From JAAURB01 sp049649525 (GTDB lineage: Bacteria; Cyanobacteriota; Cyanobacteriia; Cyanobacteriales; Microcoleaceae): a DNA stretch of 64,000 nucleotides. Position 1 is the stretch's first letter. Each line of letters begins with the position of its first letter. The stretch covers positions 1 to 64,000 of the forward strand of contig JBARZE010000065.1 in the NCBI GenBank assembly GCA_049649525.1, written 5' to 3'. A program made the position numbers and the translations under genes. Below are positions 1 to 8,083 of this stretch, in pieces. The notes below the pieces were generated by a model. It saw only the letters and a list, made by a program, of their open reading frames with translations, was not told the origin of the DNA and did not search any database.

Positions 1-1
1 A

Positions 2-2227
2 AGGGAACAAGATCTGGTTTTTCCTAATTCTCTAACTTCTTCTTCCAATCTGGGCGAAGGAGGACAAAGTTCGGCTCCCCTCTCTTCCTCTGGGAGAGGG
101 GCTGGGGGTGAGGGTTTTCAATCTGGAAAAGGGGAACAAGATCCGGCTCCCCTGTCTTATTCTGAGATAGAAGCGGGAGGTGAGGGCATAGCAGTGCCGC
201 GTTTTAGTAAAATTGCCCGCTCTTATTTGCTGCACGTTGGCAGTCTTGACTGGAAGCAGATCAATCCCGATATCTTTGGATCGATGATTCAGGCAGTGGC
301 AGACGAGGAAGAACGAGGGGCGCTAGGAATGCACTATACCAGTGTACCGAATATCCTCAAAGTGTTGAATCCGCTATTTTTGGATGATTTGCGCTCGCAA
401 CTAGAAACCGCAGAAAATAATAGCCGCAAGTTGTTAAATTTACGGTCTCGAATTGCGCGAATTCGGGTGTTTGACCCCGCTTGTGGATCGGGTAATTTCC
501 TCGTTATTGCGTATAAGGAAATGCGCTCAATAGAGGCAGAAATTAATCGTCGTCGGGGAGAAGAAAATCGTAAATCAGAGATTCCTTTAACTAATTTTCG
601 CGGGATTGAAATTCGCCATTTTGCCGCAGAGATTGCCCGGTTAGCGTTGATTATTGCGGAGTATCAATGCGATGTATTGTATCTGGGACAACTTACAGCT
701 TGCGAACTGTTTCTGCCACTGAAAAATGATAACTGGATTACCTGTGGTAATGCCTTGCGGTTAGATTGGTTGAGTCTTTGTCCGCCAACGGGTACAGATG
801 TAAAGGTGCAAGGTGAGGATTTATTGAGTTTATTGCATGATGAAGCAGAGATTGAGTTTGAAAATGAAGGCGGAGAAACTTATATTTGTGGAAATCCGCC
901 CTATTTGGGTTCTACTTGGCAATCGAAAGAACAAAAGGATGATTTAAAACAAATCTTTAGTGGACGAACTAAAACTTGGAAATCCCTTGATTATGTGGCA
1001 GGTTGGTTTATGAAAGCGGCAGACTACGGAACACAGACAAAATCTGCGGCGGCGTTTGTATCTACTAATTCAATCTGTCAGGGGCAACAAGTGCCAATTT
1101 TATGGCCGTTAATCTTTAAGACAGGACACGAAATTGCTTTTGCTCACACTTCTTTTAAATGGGCAAATCTTGCGAGTCATAATGCAGGGGTAACAGTCGT
1201 TATTGTCGGAATTTCTAATCATGCTGAGAAAAATAGACAGTTATTTTCTATTGATGAAAATAGTGAAACAGTTGTAAAGGAAGCTGAGAATATCAATGCT
1301 TATTTGGTAGCTGGGTCTAACGTTATCATTGAAAAAACCTCCATACCATTTGCTGATATTAATGCTATGGATTTTGGAAGCAAACCCGTTGATGGTGGAA
1401 ACCTGTTTCTGAATTTCTCTGAAAAGAAGCAGCTTGTCGCTTGTGATGAAAGTTCTTCAAGATTTGTTAGACCGTACTCAAATTCTGAAGAGTTTATCAA
1501 CGGGAAGCAAAGGTTTTGCCTCTGGATCGAAGACCCAGACTTAAAGAATGCACAAGAGGTTCAAGAAATCTCACAACGACTTGCAAGTGTTGCTAGTATG
1601 CGAGAGTCAAGTAAGAAAGCTCAGACCAATGCAAGTGCAGCTTGGCCACATCGTTTCGGAGAAATTCGTCATCAAGACAGCGAGTATATACTTGTAATTC
1701 CACGGGTTAGCTCAGAGAAACGTGCTTATCTGCCTATCGGTATTGTGAAAGGTCAAACAATTATCGGCGATCGCAACTTCGCCCTCTACGATGCCCCTCT
1801 GTGGAATATGGCACTCATTGCCTCCCGCCTCCATTGGGTCTGGATCGGCACTGTTTGCGTCCGGCTTGAAATGCGTTTCTCCTACTCCAATACCCTTGGC
1901 TGGAACACTTTCCCCGTCCCCACCCTCACCGAGCAAAACAAAACAGACCTTACCCGTTGTGCTGAGGATATTCTGCTAGCAAGAGAGCATTATTTCCCTG
2001 CCACTATTGCCGATATGTACGATCCAAAACGTATGGATAACGAGTTTCCTTTAGTTCGAGAAGCACACGATCGCAACGACGAAATCTTAGAGCGAATTTA
2101 TATCGGTCGCCGCTTCAAAAACGATACGGAGCGATTGGAGAAACTGTTTGAATTGTATACTAAAATGACCAGACAAATAGCGTCATCGAAAAAGTCTGCA
2201 AAAAGGAAAACTCAAGGAGGCAAATAA
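2..2227 (+). CDS. MmeI-like (type IIL/IIG) adenine DNA methyltransferase, 5' end outside window
   Basis: The frame is open from base 2, so the gene enters from the left; the GTG at 194 is an internal valine, not a start. SAM-binding motif I (DPACGSGNFLV) is encoded near 470-503 and the catalytic NPPY motif of N6-adenine methylases near 891-905. A target-recognition region follows, then a C-terminal tail with IYIGRRFKND typical of MmeI-like enzymes. Family members modify DNA and, when an N-terminal nuclease domain is present, also cut it; that part lies outside the window. Residues encoded at 2-193 are low-complexity (GRGAGGEGF, GKGEQDPAPLS) and come from a dispersed nucleotide repeat inserted in frame just before the conserved PRFSKIARSYLLHVGSLDW segment. 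The stop overlaps the next start (TAATG). Family call is firm; specificity and activity are unknown. Confidence 0.85.
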   Translation, partial: REQDLVFPNSLTSSSNLGEGGQSSAPLSSSGRGAGGEGFQSGKGEQDPAPLSYSEIEAGGEGIAVPRFSKIARSYLLHVGSLDWKQINPDIFGSMIQAVADEEERGALGMHYTSVPNILKVLNPLFLDDLRSQLETAENNSRKLLNLRSRIARIRVFDPACGSGNFLVIAYKEMRSIEAEINRRRGEENRKSEIPLTNFRGIEIRHFAAEIARLALIIAEYQCDVLYLGQLTACELFLPLKNDNWITCGNALRLDWLSLCPPTGTDVKVQGEDLLSLLHDEAEIEFENEGGETYICGNPPYLGSTWQSKEQKDDLKQIFSGRTKTWKSLDYVAGWFMKAADYGTQTKSAAAFVSTNSICQGQQVPILWPLIFKTGHEIAFAHTSFKWANLASHNAGVTVVIVGISNHAEKNRQLFSIDENSETVVKEAENINAYLVAGSNVIIEKTSIPFADINAMDFGSKPVDGGNLFLNFSEKKQLVACDESSSRFVRPYSNSEEFINGKQRFCLWIEDPDLKNAQEVQEISQRLASVASMRESSKKAQTNASAAWPHRFGEIRHQDSEYILVIPRVSSEKRAYLPIGIVKGQTIIGDRNFALYDAPLWNMALIASRLHWVWIGTVCVRLEMRFSYSNTLGWNTFPVPTLTEQNKTDLTRCAEDILLAREHYFPATIADMYDPKRMDNEFPLVREAHDRNDEILERIYIGRRFKNDTERLEKLFELYTKMTRQIASSKKSAKRKTQGGK
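3..193 (+). repeat. Dispersed G/C-rich repeat read in frame inside the methyltransferase
   Basis: Two related units are visible. Each contains GGGAACAAGATCYGG (3-17 and 132-146), and each of two segments runs GGCTCCCCT...GTGAGGG (73-115 and 145-187), the first with a CCCCTCTC...GAGAGGGG dyad. A related sequence, with CCTCACCCTAA and CCCTCTCCCC, occurs intergenically at 57088-57130. The whole stretch stays open in the methyltransferase frame. Confidence 0.7.
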
Positions 2228-2556
2228 TGAATATCGCAATCGAGCTTCCGATGAATAAAATTACTGAATTTTGTCAAAAATGGCAAGTAATAGAATTTGC
2301 CCTATTTGGCTCAGTTTTGCGCGATGACTTTCGCCCCGACAGTGATATTGATGTGATGGTGCAATTTCATCGAGATGCTCACCCCAGATTTAGTACTCTA
2401 GATCGGATGGAAACAGAACTCAAAATCATATTTGATCGCGATGTTGACCTGATTACCCGTCAGGGTATTGAGACCAGCCGCAATTACCTACGCCGTCACG
2501 AAATTTTATCTTCTGCCCAGGTAATTTATGCAACGAGATCTACAATTTCTGCTTGA
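2227..2556 (+). CDS. mntA: MNT-domain nucleotidyltransferase, antitoxin of a MntA-HepT pair
   Basis: A 109-residue minimal nucleotidyltransferase. The GSx10DxD signature is complete: G28-S29, then D40 and D42, with a third acidic residue in DRDVDLIT near residue 76. In characterised pairs MntA transfers AMP to the tyrosine of its partner's RX4HXY motif and so silences a HEPN ribonuclease. It overlaps the methyltransferase stop by one base and has a good ribosome site (AAGGAGG); its own end overlaps the next gene by 29 bases, so the pair is translationally coupled. Placement directly behind a DNA methyltransferase is typical of a defence island. The family is clear from the sequence; AMPylation here is inferred from homologues. 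Confidence 0.85.
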   Translation: MNIAIELPMNKITEFCQKWQVIEFALFGSVLRDDFRPDSDIDVMVQFHRDAHPRFSTLDRMETELKIIFDRDVDLITRQGIETSRNYLRRHEILSSAQVIYATRSTISA

Positions 2557-2866
2557 TATGCTGCAATCGGCAGAACTAATTATCACCTACACAAACCAGT
2601 GTGAAAAAGATGAGTTCCTTAATAACATTCAGCTTCAGGATGCAGTCATTCGGAGACTTTTGGTAATTGCTGAAGCCGCTAGACGAGTTTCAGAAATAAC
2701 TCAACAAACTTTACCAAATATTTCCTGGCAAGAAATTAACGGCATGAGAAATCGATTAGTTCACGAATATGATGATGTTAATCTTAATATCGTTTGGGAT
2801 GTGGTTCAGTTCGAGATACCGCAGTTGATTGAAACTTTAAAGGTTAAGATTCCACCTGAACCTTAA
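2528..2866 (+). CDS. hepT: HEPN-domain ribonuclease toxin, HepT/DUF86 family
   Basis: A 112-residue, mostly helical protein. The RX4HXY active-site motif is present as R74-N-R-L-V-H79-E-Y81. In this family R and H form the metal-independent RNase site of a dimer, and the tyrosine is the residue that MNT partners AMPylate. It starts inside the preceding mntA gene (29-base overlap), the standard order of this toxin-antitoxin type. Length and motif spacing are normal, so the toxin looks intact. The RNA target cannot be read from the sequence. Confidence 0.85.
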   Translation: MQRDLQFLLDMLQSAELIITYTNQCEKDEFLNNIQLQDAVIRRLLVIAEAARRVSEITQQTLPNISWQEINGMRNRLVHEYDDVNLNIVWDVVQFEIPQLIETLKVKIPPEP

Positions 2867-2880
2867 CGATTGGGTGGTTA

Positions 2881-3008
2881 ATGCCTCAGCAAGTTAAAAT
2901 CGAAATCAGATCCTCGCAGGATAGAATAATGATTTCAGTTCCGAGTGATTCACCACGGAATATACAGACGTGGCTACAATGCTAGAAGCGTGGCGGGTGG
3001 AGAAATAT
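2881..3008 (+). pseudogene. Possible degraded coding remnant between the two toxin-antitoxin pairs
   Basis: An ATG at 2881 opens a 34-codon frame ending at 2985. A second frame overlaps it (2949-3008) and ends DVATMLEAWRVEKYM-stop, which reads like the C-terminal tail of a protein. Two short, offset, protein-like frames suggest a frameshifted leftover rather than a working gene. No family is recognised. The remaining bases up to 3042 show nothing else. Confidence 0.25.
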
Positions 3009-3042
3009 ATGTGAATAAAATGTTCAATTCTCGTATCCATCA

Positions 3043-3375
3043 ATGACTACGCTCATTATAGAAATACGCCGCAAATTTACTCTTGAGCAATTTGAATTTT
3101 CAAAGCACGCTGTTGATCAATCTATCATACGGCAAGTTCGAGTTCAAGAAATTAGGGAAGCCATTGCCAATGGTCAAGTCATTGAGGATTACCCCCAAGA
3201 TAAATATGGCCCGAGCTGCCTGATTTGTGGCATCACGGAAATACAACGCCCGATTCATGTCCAGTGTAGTTATCCGGGTCGTACACTTATCAAAATTATC
3301 ACAGTATATGAACCTGACCCCCAACGCTGGAATGCTAACTTTACCCAAAGGAGACAGACTCAAAATGACAACTGA
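3043..3375 (+). CDS. DUF4258 domain protein, likely toxin partner
   Basis: A 110-residue protein with the DUF4258 pattern: a FSKHAVDQS segment near residues 19-27, then an acidic VIEDYPQDKYGPSCL segment and a C-terminal KIITVYEPDPQRWN strand-turn. DUF4258 proteins are small, often paired with YgiT-type antitoxins, and are thought to be RelE/BrnT-like toxins. Its stop at 3373-3375 overlaps the start of the next small gene at 3365, as expected for a coupled pair. The family assignment is from pattern recognition; toxicity is inferred from arrangement only. Confidence 0.7.
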   Translation: MTTLIIEIRRKFTLEQFEFSKHAVDQSIIRQVRVQEIREAIANGQVIEDYPQDKYGPSCLICGITEIQRPIHVQCSYPGRTLIKIITVYEPDPQRWNANFTQRRQTQNDN

Positions 3376-3586
3376 TTCGCAAGAGACCCTGGTTGAAAAA
3401 ACCGTAACCTACATCCTAAACCTGGATGGTAAACTTGTCCTGATTGAGAATGTGCCAGCCCGTGTTAACGAAGAAACCGGCGAGCAATTTTTCTCACCCT
3501 CAACCGTAGAGCGTTTGCAGCAGACTATTCTAGACTCCCCAAACCCCGATCATTTTATTAATGTTCCTGTATACAACTATTGCTGA
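3365..3586 (+). CDS. YgiT/MqsA-like small antitoxin lacking zinc-binding cysteines
   Basis: The start at 3365 is chosen because it follows an AAGGAG ribosome site about 12 bases upstream and overlaps the preceding stop; the frame is open further upstream but only inside the toxin gene. The 73-residue product has the core pattern of YgiT-type antitoxins (VLIENVPARVNEETGEQFF followed by a helix with STVERLQQTI). YgiT proteins usually carry two CxxC pairs that bind zinc; here the expected positions hold other residues and the only cysteine is the last residue. No DNA-binding C-terminal domain is present. Antitoxin role is inferred from position. Confidence 0.6.
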   Translation: MTTDSQETLVEKTVTYILNLDGKLVLIENVPARVNEETGEQFFSPSTVERLQQTILDSPNPDHFINVPVYNYC

Positions 3587-3657
3587 AGATGCGGCATAAC
3601 CTCAAACACAGTACCCTAACTGTTGCGGCACTTTTCTATGAAATCTCAATCTAGCCG

Positions 3658-5736
3658 ATGAATCATCCTGTTTCAATCCCTGCTGTTTCCGTCACCTACG
3701 CCAAAGATGGCACTTCCACAAAATCAAACGCCTTCGGAATGCGCCCGATGCAGGAACGTGCTTATCAAAAACGCGGTGAACAATATCTCTTGATCAAATC
3801 GCCCCCTGCTTCCGGTAAAAGTCGGGCGTTGATGTTTATCGCCTTGGATAAATTAGAAAATCAGAATCTCAAACAAGCCATTATCGTTGTCCCTGAGAAA
3901 TCTATTGGTTCGAGTTTCCATGATGAACCCTTGAGTCAGTTTGGCTTTTGGGCGGATTGGCACGTTGAACCGAAGTGGAACCTCTGCGATGCGCCGGGTG
4001 GTGACAATGGCGGTAAAGTCGATGGGGTGAAGAAGTTTCTCGCTAGCAATTCTAAAGTATTAGTCTGTACTCACGCTACCTTCCGTTTTGCTGTAGAGAA
4101 ATTTGGTATCGAAGTTTTAGATAATCGCCTCATTGCTGTGGATGAATTCCACCATGTTTCGGCTAACCCAGACAACAAACTCGGCGATCGCATCCGCCAA
4201 CTGATGACCCGCGATCAAACCCATATTGTAGCAATGACAGGTTCTTACTTTCGCGGCGATGCGGTTGCTGTGTTGTACCCCGAAGATGAAGCCCGCTTTG
4301 ATACGGTTACCTACACTTATTATGAACAACTCAACGGCTACCAATACCTGAAGCAACTCGATATCGGTTACTATTTTTATGCGGGTCGCTACACCGATGA
4401 AATTATGCAGGTGTTGAACTCAGAAGAGAAGACAATTATACATATTCCCAATGTCAACTCCCGCGAAAGCAGCAAGGATAAAATTCGTGAAGTTGAACAT
4501 ATTATTGATGAATTGGGAGAATGGCTTGGAAGCGATCCTCAGACTGGATTTCAACAGGTCAAAACTGTCGATGGCAGGATGCTTAAAATCGCCGATCTTG
4601 TAGATGATGACTCCAGTAAGCGGGATAAGGTGATTGCCGCCCTCAAAGATCCTGCCCAAAAGAATAACCGCGATTATGTTGATATTATAATTGCCCTGGG
4701 TATGGCGAAAGAAGGCTTTGACTGGATTTGGTGCGAACACGCCCTAACGATTGGCTACCGTTCCAGTCTAACGGAGATTGTACAGATTATCGGTCGTGCC
4801 ACCCGCGATGCACCAGGGAAAACCCACGCCCGCTTCACGAACCTGATCGCCGAACCCGATGCTACTGAAGTCGCTGTTACCGAAGCCGTTAATGATACCC
4901 TCAAAGCCATTGCTGCCAGTCTGTTGATGGAACAGGTACTTGCGCCCCGTTTCGAGTTCAAACCCAAGCACTCTACGAACCAAGCGACACCGGGCTTTGA
5001 TTACGGGGAAGATGGCTATAATCCGAGTCAATGCAACGTTGGTATCAACCCAGAAAGCGGTCTAATTCAAATGGAAATTAAGGGGTTAGCCGAACCCAAA
5101 AGCCAGGAAGCCGTCCGTATCTGCCGCGAAGACTTAACCGAACTGCTAACTACCTTTGTCCAAGATAAGCCTACCGTTGAGCGGGGTCTATTTGATGAAG
5201 AATTAGTGCCGGAAGAACTGACTCAGCTACGCATGGGCAAAATCATCAAAGAGAAGTTTCCGAGTTTAGAGGATGAAGATCAAGAAGCTGTCCGTCAACA
5301 CGCGATCGCAGCCCTCAACCTTGTGCAACAAGGTAAAAAAACCCTGAACGAAAAGGGTGGGGATTATGCTATAAATTCTGGTGAGAGTCTGATCGCAAAA
5401 AATACGGCTCTGATTGATGGGGTGCGGCAGTTTGCCCTTTCTGTTACAGAACTTGATATGGATCTGATTGATCGGATCAATCCTTTTGGCGAAGCCTATG
5501 CTATTCTGGCTAAGTCCATGAGCGAAGAACGACTGAAACAGGTGGCGGCGGTAATTGCGGCTAAGCGGGTCAACCTCACCGTAGAAGAAGCGCGAGAATT
5601 GGCAAAACGGGCATTAAGGTTTAAACAGGAAAAAGCTAGGTTACCCAGCATCACCGCAGCAGATCCGTGGGAAAAACGAATGGCAGAAGGGATTGCTTTC
5701 CTGCAACGAAAAGTCAAGGAGGAGAACGATGCCTAA
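3658..5736 (+). CDS. Superfamily 2 DEAD/DEAH-type helicase of a restriction-like system
   Basis: A 692-residue protein with a two-lobed SF2 helicase core: Walker A SPPASGKS at 48-55, DEFHH (motif II) at 162-166, MTGSYFR (motif III) at 193-199, and QIIGRATRD (motif VI) at 376-384. The second half of the protein has no recognised domain; its C-terminus is rich in charged helices. SF2 helicases of this kind act as DNA translocases in restriction and defence systems. The next gene, a GIY-YIG nuclease, starts inside its end (8-base overlap), so helicase and nuclease are co-translated and probably act together. A partner role for the upstream methyltransferase is inference. No strong ribosome site is visible at 3658. 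Confidence 0.8.
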   Translation: MNHPVSIPAVSVTYAKDGTSTKSNAFGMRPMQERAYQKRGEQYLLIKSPPASGKSRALMFIALDKLENQNLKQAIIVVPEKSIGSSFHDEPLSQFGFWADWHVEPKWNLCDAPGGDNGGKVDGVKKFLASNSKVLVCTHATFRFAVEKFGIEVLDNRLIAVDEFHHVSANPDNKLGDRIRQLMTRDQTHIVAMTGSYFRGDAVAVLYPEDEARFDTVTYTYYEQLNGYQYLKQLDIGYYFYAGRYTDEIMQVLNSEEKTIIHIPNVNSRESSKDKIREVEHIIDELGEWLGSDPQTGFQQVKTVDGRMLKIADLVDDDSSKRDKVIAALKDPAQKNNRDYVDIIIALGMAKEGFDWIWCEHALTIGYRSSLTEIVQIIGRATRDAPGKTHARFTNLIAEPDATEVAVTEAVNDTLKAIAASLLMEQVLAPRFEFKPKHSTNQATPGFDYGEDGYNPSQCNVGINPESGLIQMEIKGLAEPKSQEAVRICREDLTELLTTFVQDKPTVERGLFDEELVPEELTQLRMGKIIKEKFPSLEDEDQEAVRQHAIAALNLVQQGKKTLNEKGGDYAINSGESLIAKNTALIDGVRQFALSVTELDMDLIDRINPFGEAYAILAKSMSEERLKQVAAVIAAKRVNLTVEEARELAKRALRFKQEKARLPSITAADPWEKRMAEGIAFLQRKVKEENDA

Positions 5737-6916
5737 GCATACGACTGATGATGATTTAGAGTTGCTTGCTGAACTAGGTATAGACACCGCAACCCAACCT
5801 GTAGCTAAACGTTCCCCAAAAGAAGAACGAATTATCGCTGGCTTTGAGGAAATTGAGCGGTTTGTGGAAGAATACGGCAGACTGCCCCAGCATGGAGAGG
5901 ATGGGGATATTTTTGAGCGGTTATATGCAGTGCGGTTGGAGCGCTTACGGGAATCTGAGGAATGTTGCGAAGTCTTGAAACCCCTAGACTCACACGGACT
6001 ATTAGACGCGGGCAACGATGTTCAACTCGCAACTGAAGATATCCCAGATGAAGAGTTACTTGCTGTTTTTCAAGTCGAGATCAATCAAGACAATGATGTG
6101 ACTCAGCTTACTCATGTGCGTTCGCGCCAGGAAATTAAAGCAGCCGAAGATATCGCCCAGCGTACTCCCTGTCAGGACTTTGATGAATTTAAGTCTATCT
6201 TTAAACAAGTGCAGCAGGATCTGGAGACAGGAGTGCGGCAAACGGTGAAATACCAAGACAATGCAGCAGTTAATCAAGGGGATCTGTTTATCCTGGATGG
6301 GCAAAAAGTGCTGGTTGCTGATATGGGTGAGCCATTTATCAGTAACTATGGGCGGCAAGATCGCAGGCTACGGGTCATTTACGATAATGGTACCGAAAGT
6401 GATTTGCTGTTGCGATCGCTCCAAAGAGCATTAAATAAAGACAAAATGAGCCGCCGCATCACTGTTGTAGATTTTGGCCCCCTATTTTCGTATATTGAAG
6501 CTGAAGACGACATCACAACAGGGTATATCTATGTGCTGCGAAGTCAATCAGATCATCGGTTTATCGTTGAAAATCGGTCTGTTATCCATAAAATTGGTGT
6601 AACTAAAGGCAATGTAAAAAAACGGGTTGCAAATGCCAAAAAAGACCCAACCTACCTACTGGCAGATGTAGATATCGTGGCTAACTTCAAACTGGCAAAT
6701 ATTAACCCCAAGAAACTGGAGGCACTGCTTCATAAGTTTTTTAGCAATGCCCGTTTAGATATGGAATTGCGCGACCGCTTCAATACACCAGTGCAACCAA
6801 GGGAATGGTTTCTCGTTCCGTTAGAAGTGATTGAAGAGGTGATTGAGAAAATTCAAGCAGGAACTCTCGATCAATTTCGCTATGATCTAGAGACAGAAAA
6901 TCTCACAAGAGTGTAA
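5729..6916 (+). CDS. GIY-YIG (T5orf172-type) nuclease
   Basis: The start at 5729 is preferred over an earlier in-frame ATG because of an AAGGAGG ribosome site at 5716-5722. The 395-residue protein has an acidic N-terminal region of unknown role (1-250). The GIY-YIG nuclease domain covers about 260-370: GYIYVL at 265-270, HKIGVT at 287-292, R299 in KKRV, the catalytic glutamate E331 in KLEALLHKFF, and REWF at 358-361. This is the T5orf172/Mug113 subgroup. It is coupled to the helicase gene and ends the island. A DNA-cleaving effector role is likely but the target is unknown. Confidence 0.8.
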   Translation: MPKHTTDDDLELLAELGIDTATQPVAKRSPKEERIIAGFEEIERFVEEYGRLPQHGEDGDIFERLYAVRLERLRESEECCEVLKPLDSHGLLDAGNDVQLATEDIPDEELLAVFQVEINQDNDVTQLTHVRSRQEIKAAEDIAQRTPCQDFDEFKSIFKQVQQDLETGVRQTVKYQDNAAVNQGDLFILDGQKVLVADMGEPFISNYGRQDRRLRVIYDNGTESDLLLRSLQRALNKDKMSRRITVVDFGPLFSYIEAEDDITTGYIYVLRSQSDHRFIVENRSVIHKIGVTKGNVKKRVANAKKDPTYLLADVDIVANFKLANINPKKLEALLHKFFSNARLDMELRDRFNTPVQPREWFLVPLEVIEEVIEKIQAGTLDQFRYDLETENLTRV

Positions 6917-6980
6917 CGCTATCCGAGGAAAAATCCCTACCACGAAGACGGCTCAACTAGAATGCTGTACTTTTCTCCAA

Positions 6981-7841
6981 TTACGGTTTAGTTCCTCGAA
7001 GTAAACCAAAGCGAATTAACCCTCGTTCATAACCCCGACTCATCAGTCCCAGGGACAAAGCGCCTCGAATCGTTTGCCAACCGCTAGTGAGTAAACCAAT
7101 AATTGCCTGGGGTGTTATGGCTGAATCAATTACAATATTCCAAAACGGCGCAACCGCTTCAGACCAATCTGCAGTTCGTAAATCTTGAAAGCCTAAATCA
7201 GTGGCGATCGCTTCATACTCAGGTAAAGATATCACATAAGGTAAAGCATAAACATCATAAATTTTAGCTAAATGCTGACGTTCACTTTCGGTTAAAGGAC
7301 GAGTATTATTATCGGTTGAACGATGACACCAAGTCGCCATCATCAATGTGCCACCGGGTTGCAACACACGATAACATTCCTGTAAAAACTTGACCTTATC
7401 GGGCATATGTTCCCCACTTTCGAGTGTCCAGACGCAGTCAAAAGAATTATCCTCAAACGGCATTTCTAGGGCATTGGCAACGTCGAAAGTGACCCGAGAG
7501 TCTAAATTTGCCTCTTTAGCGCGTTCGGTGGCGCGTTGGGCTTGTACGGGGGATAAAGTGATTCCGGTGGCTTTTGCGTTGAATTTGTCCGCTAGATACA
7601 GTGTACTACCACCAATCCCACAACCAACATCTAAGATCCGAGAGAATTGTCCAGAATGCGGTGGAGTCGCCCAACTAAAGAATTCATCTATTAAATCAAT
7701 TTGTGCTTGTCGGCGGTCTTTTTTGAGGGTTCCTTCTGGCCCGTAATAACCGTGATGCATGTGTTCTCCCCAGATTTGTTCCCACAAACCAGACGAAGCA
7801 TCGTAAAAGTTTTGAATCTGTTGATAAAGGGTTGAAGTCAT
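6981..7841 (-). CDS. SAM-dependent methyltransferase, gamma-tocopherol methyltransferase-like
   Basis: A 286-residue class I methyltransferase. Motif I is ILDVGCGIGGS at 69-79, preceded by HHGYYGPEG near 29-37. This HGYY-plus-VGCGIGGSS layout is characteristic of the tocopherol C-methyltransferase and related sterol methyltransferase group. Plant VTE4 and cyanobacterial slr0089 methylate gamma-tocopherol to alpha-tocopherol. No N-terminal signal or membrane segment is visible, so it is cytosolic or peripheral. It could instead methylate another prenylated ring or small metabolite, so no symbol is given. It is transcribed away from the RND pump gene; the roughly 240 bases between them must hold both promoters. 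Confidence 0.7.
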   Translation of the reverse strand: MTSTLYQQIQNFYDASSGLWEQIWGEHMHHGYYGPEGTLKKDRRQAQIDLIDEFFSWATPPHSGQFSRILDVGCGIGGSTLYLADKFNAKATGITLSPVQAQRATERAKEANLDSRVTFDVANALEMPFEDNSFDCVWTLESGEHMPDKVKFLQECYRVLQPGGTLMMATWCHRSTDNNTRPLTESERQHLAKIYDVYALPYVISLPEYEAIATDLGFQDLRTADWSEAVAPFWNIVIDSAITPQAIIGLLTSGWQTIRGALSLGLMSRGYERGLIRFGLLRGTKP

Positions 7842-8083
7842 AAAAAATCAGTGATTTGTTACTGGTTATTGTAATAACAAGTTGCTCCTTTTTAACCTCT
7901 GCTCCTATCGATCAAAAACTTAGTAATTAATTCAGCTAAATTTTAGGTCAAAAGTTCGCTATGATTAACCCATTCATGCATTGTCATAACCATCATTAAA
8001 CCGACTACAGAGTGATGTCTTCAACAACAGCCAGTTAATCACTCTCCTCAGCGGCCATCCGACCTACTTCTCTCCATTTGCTT

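Noticed and set aside
194..196. GTG at 194 as the start of the methyltransferase
   Set aside because: The frame is open to the window edge and the conserved family sequence must continue further upstream.
2..6916. Assignment of the island to DISARM, BREX or type I/III restriction
   Set aside because: None of the defining partner genes (drmA/drmB, pglZ/brxL, hsdS, res/mod pair) is seen in the window.
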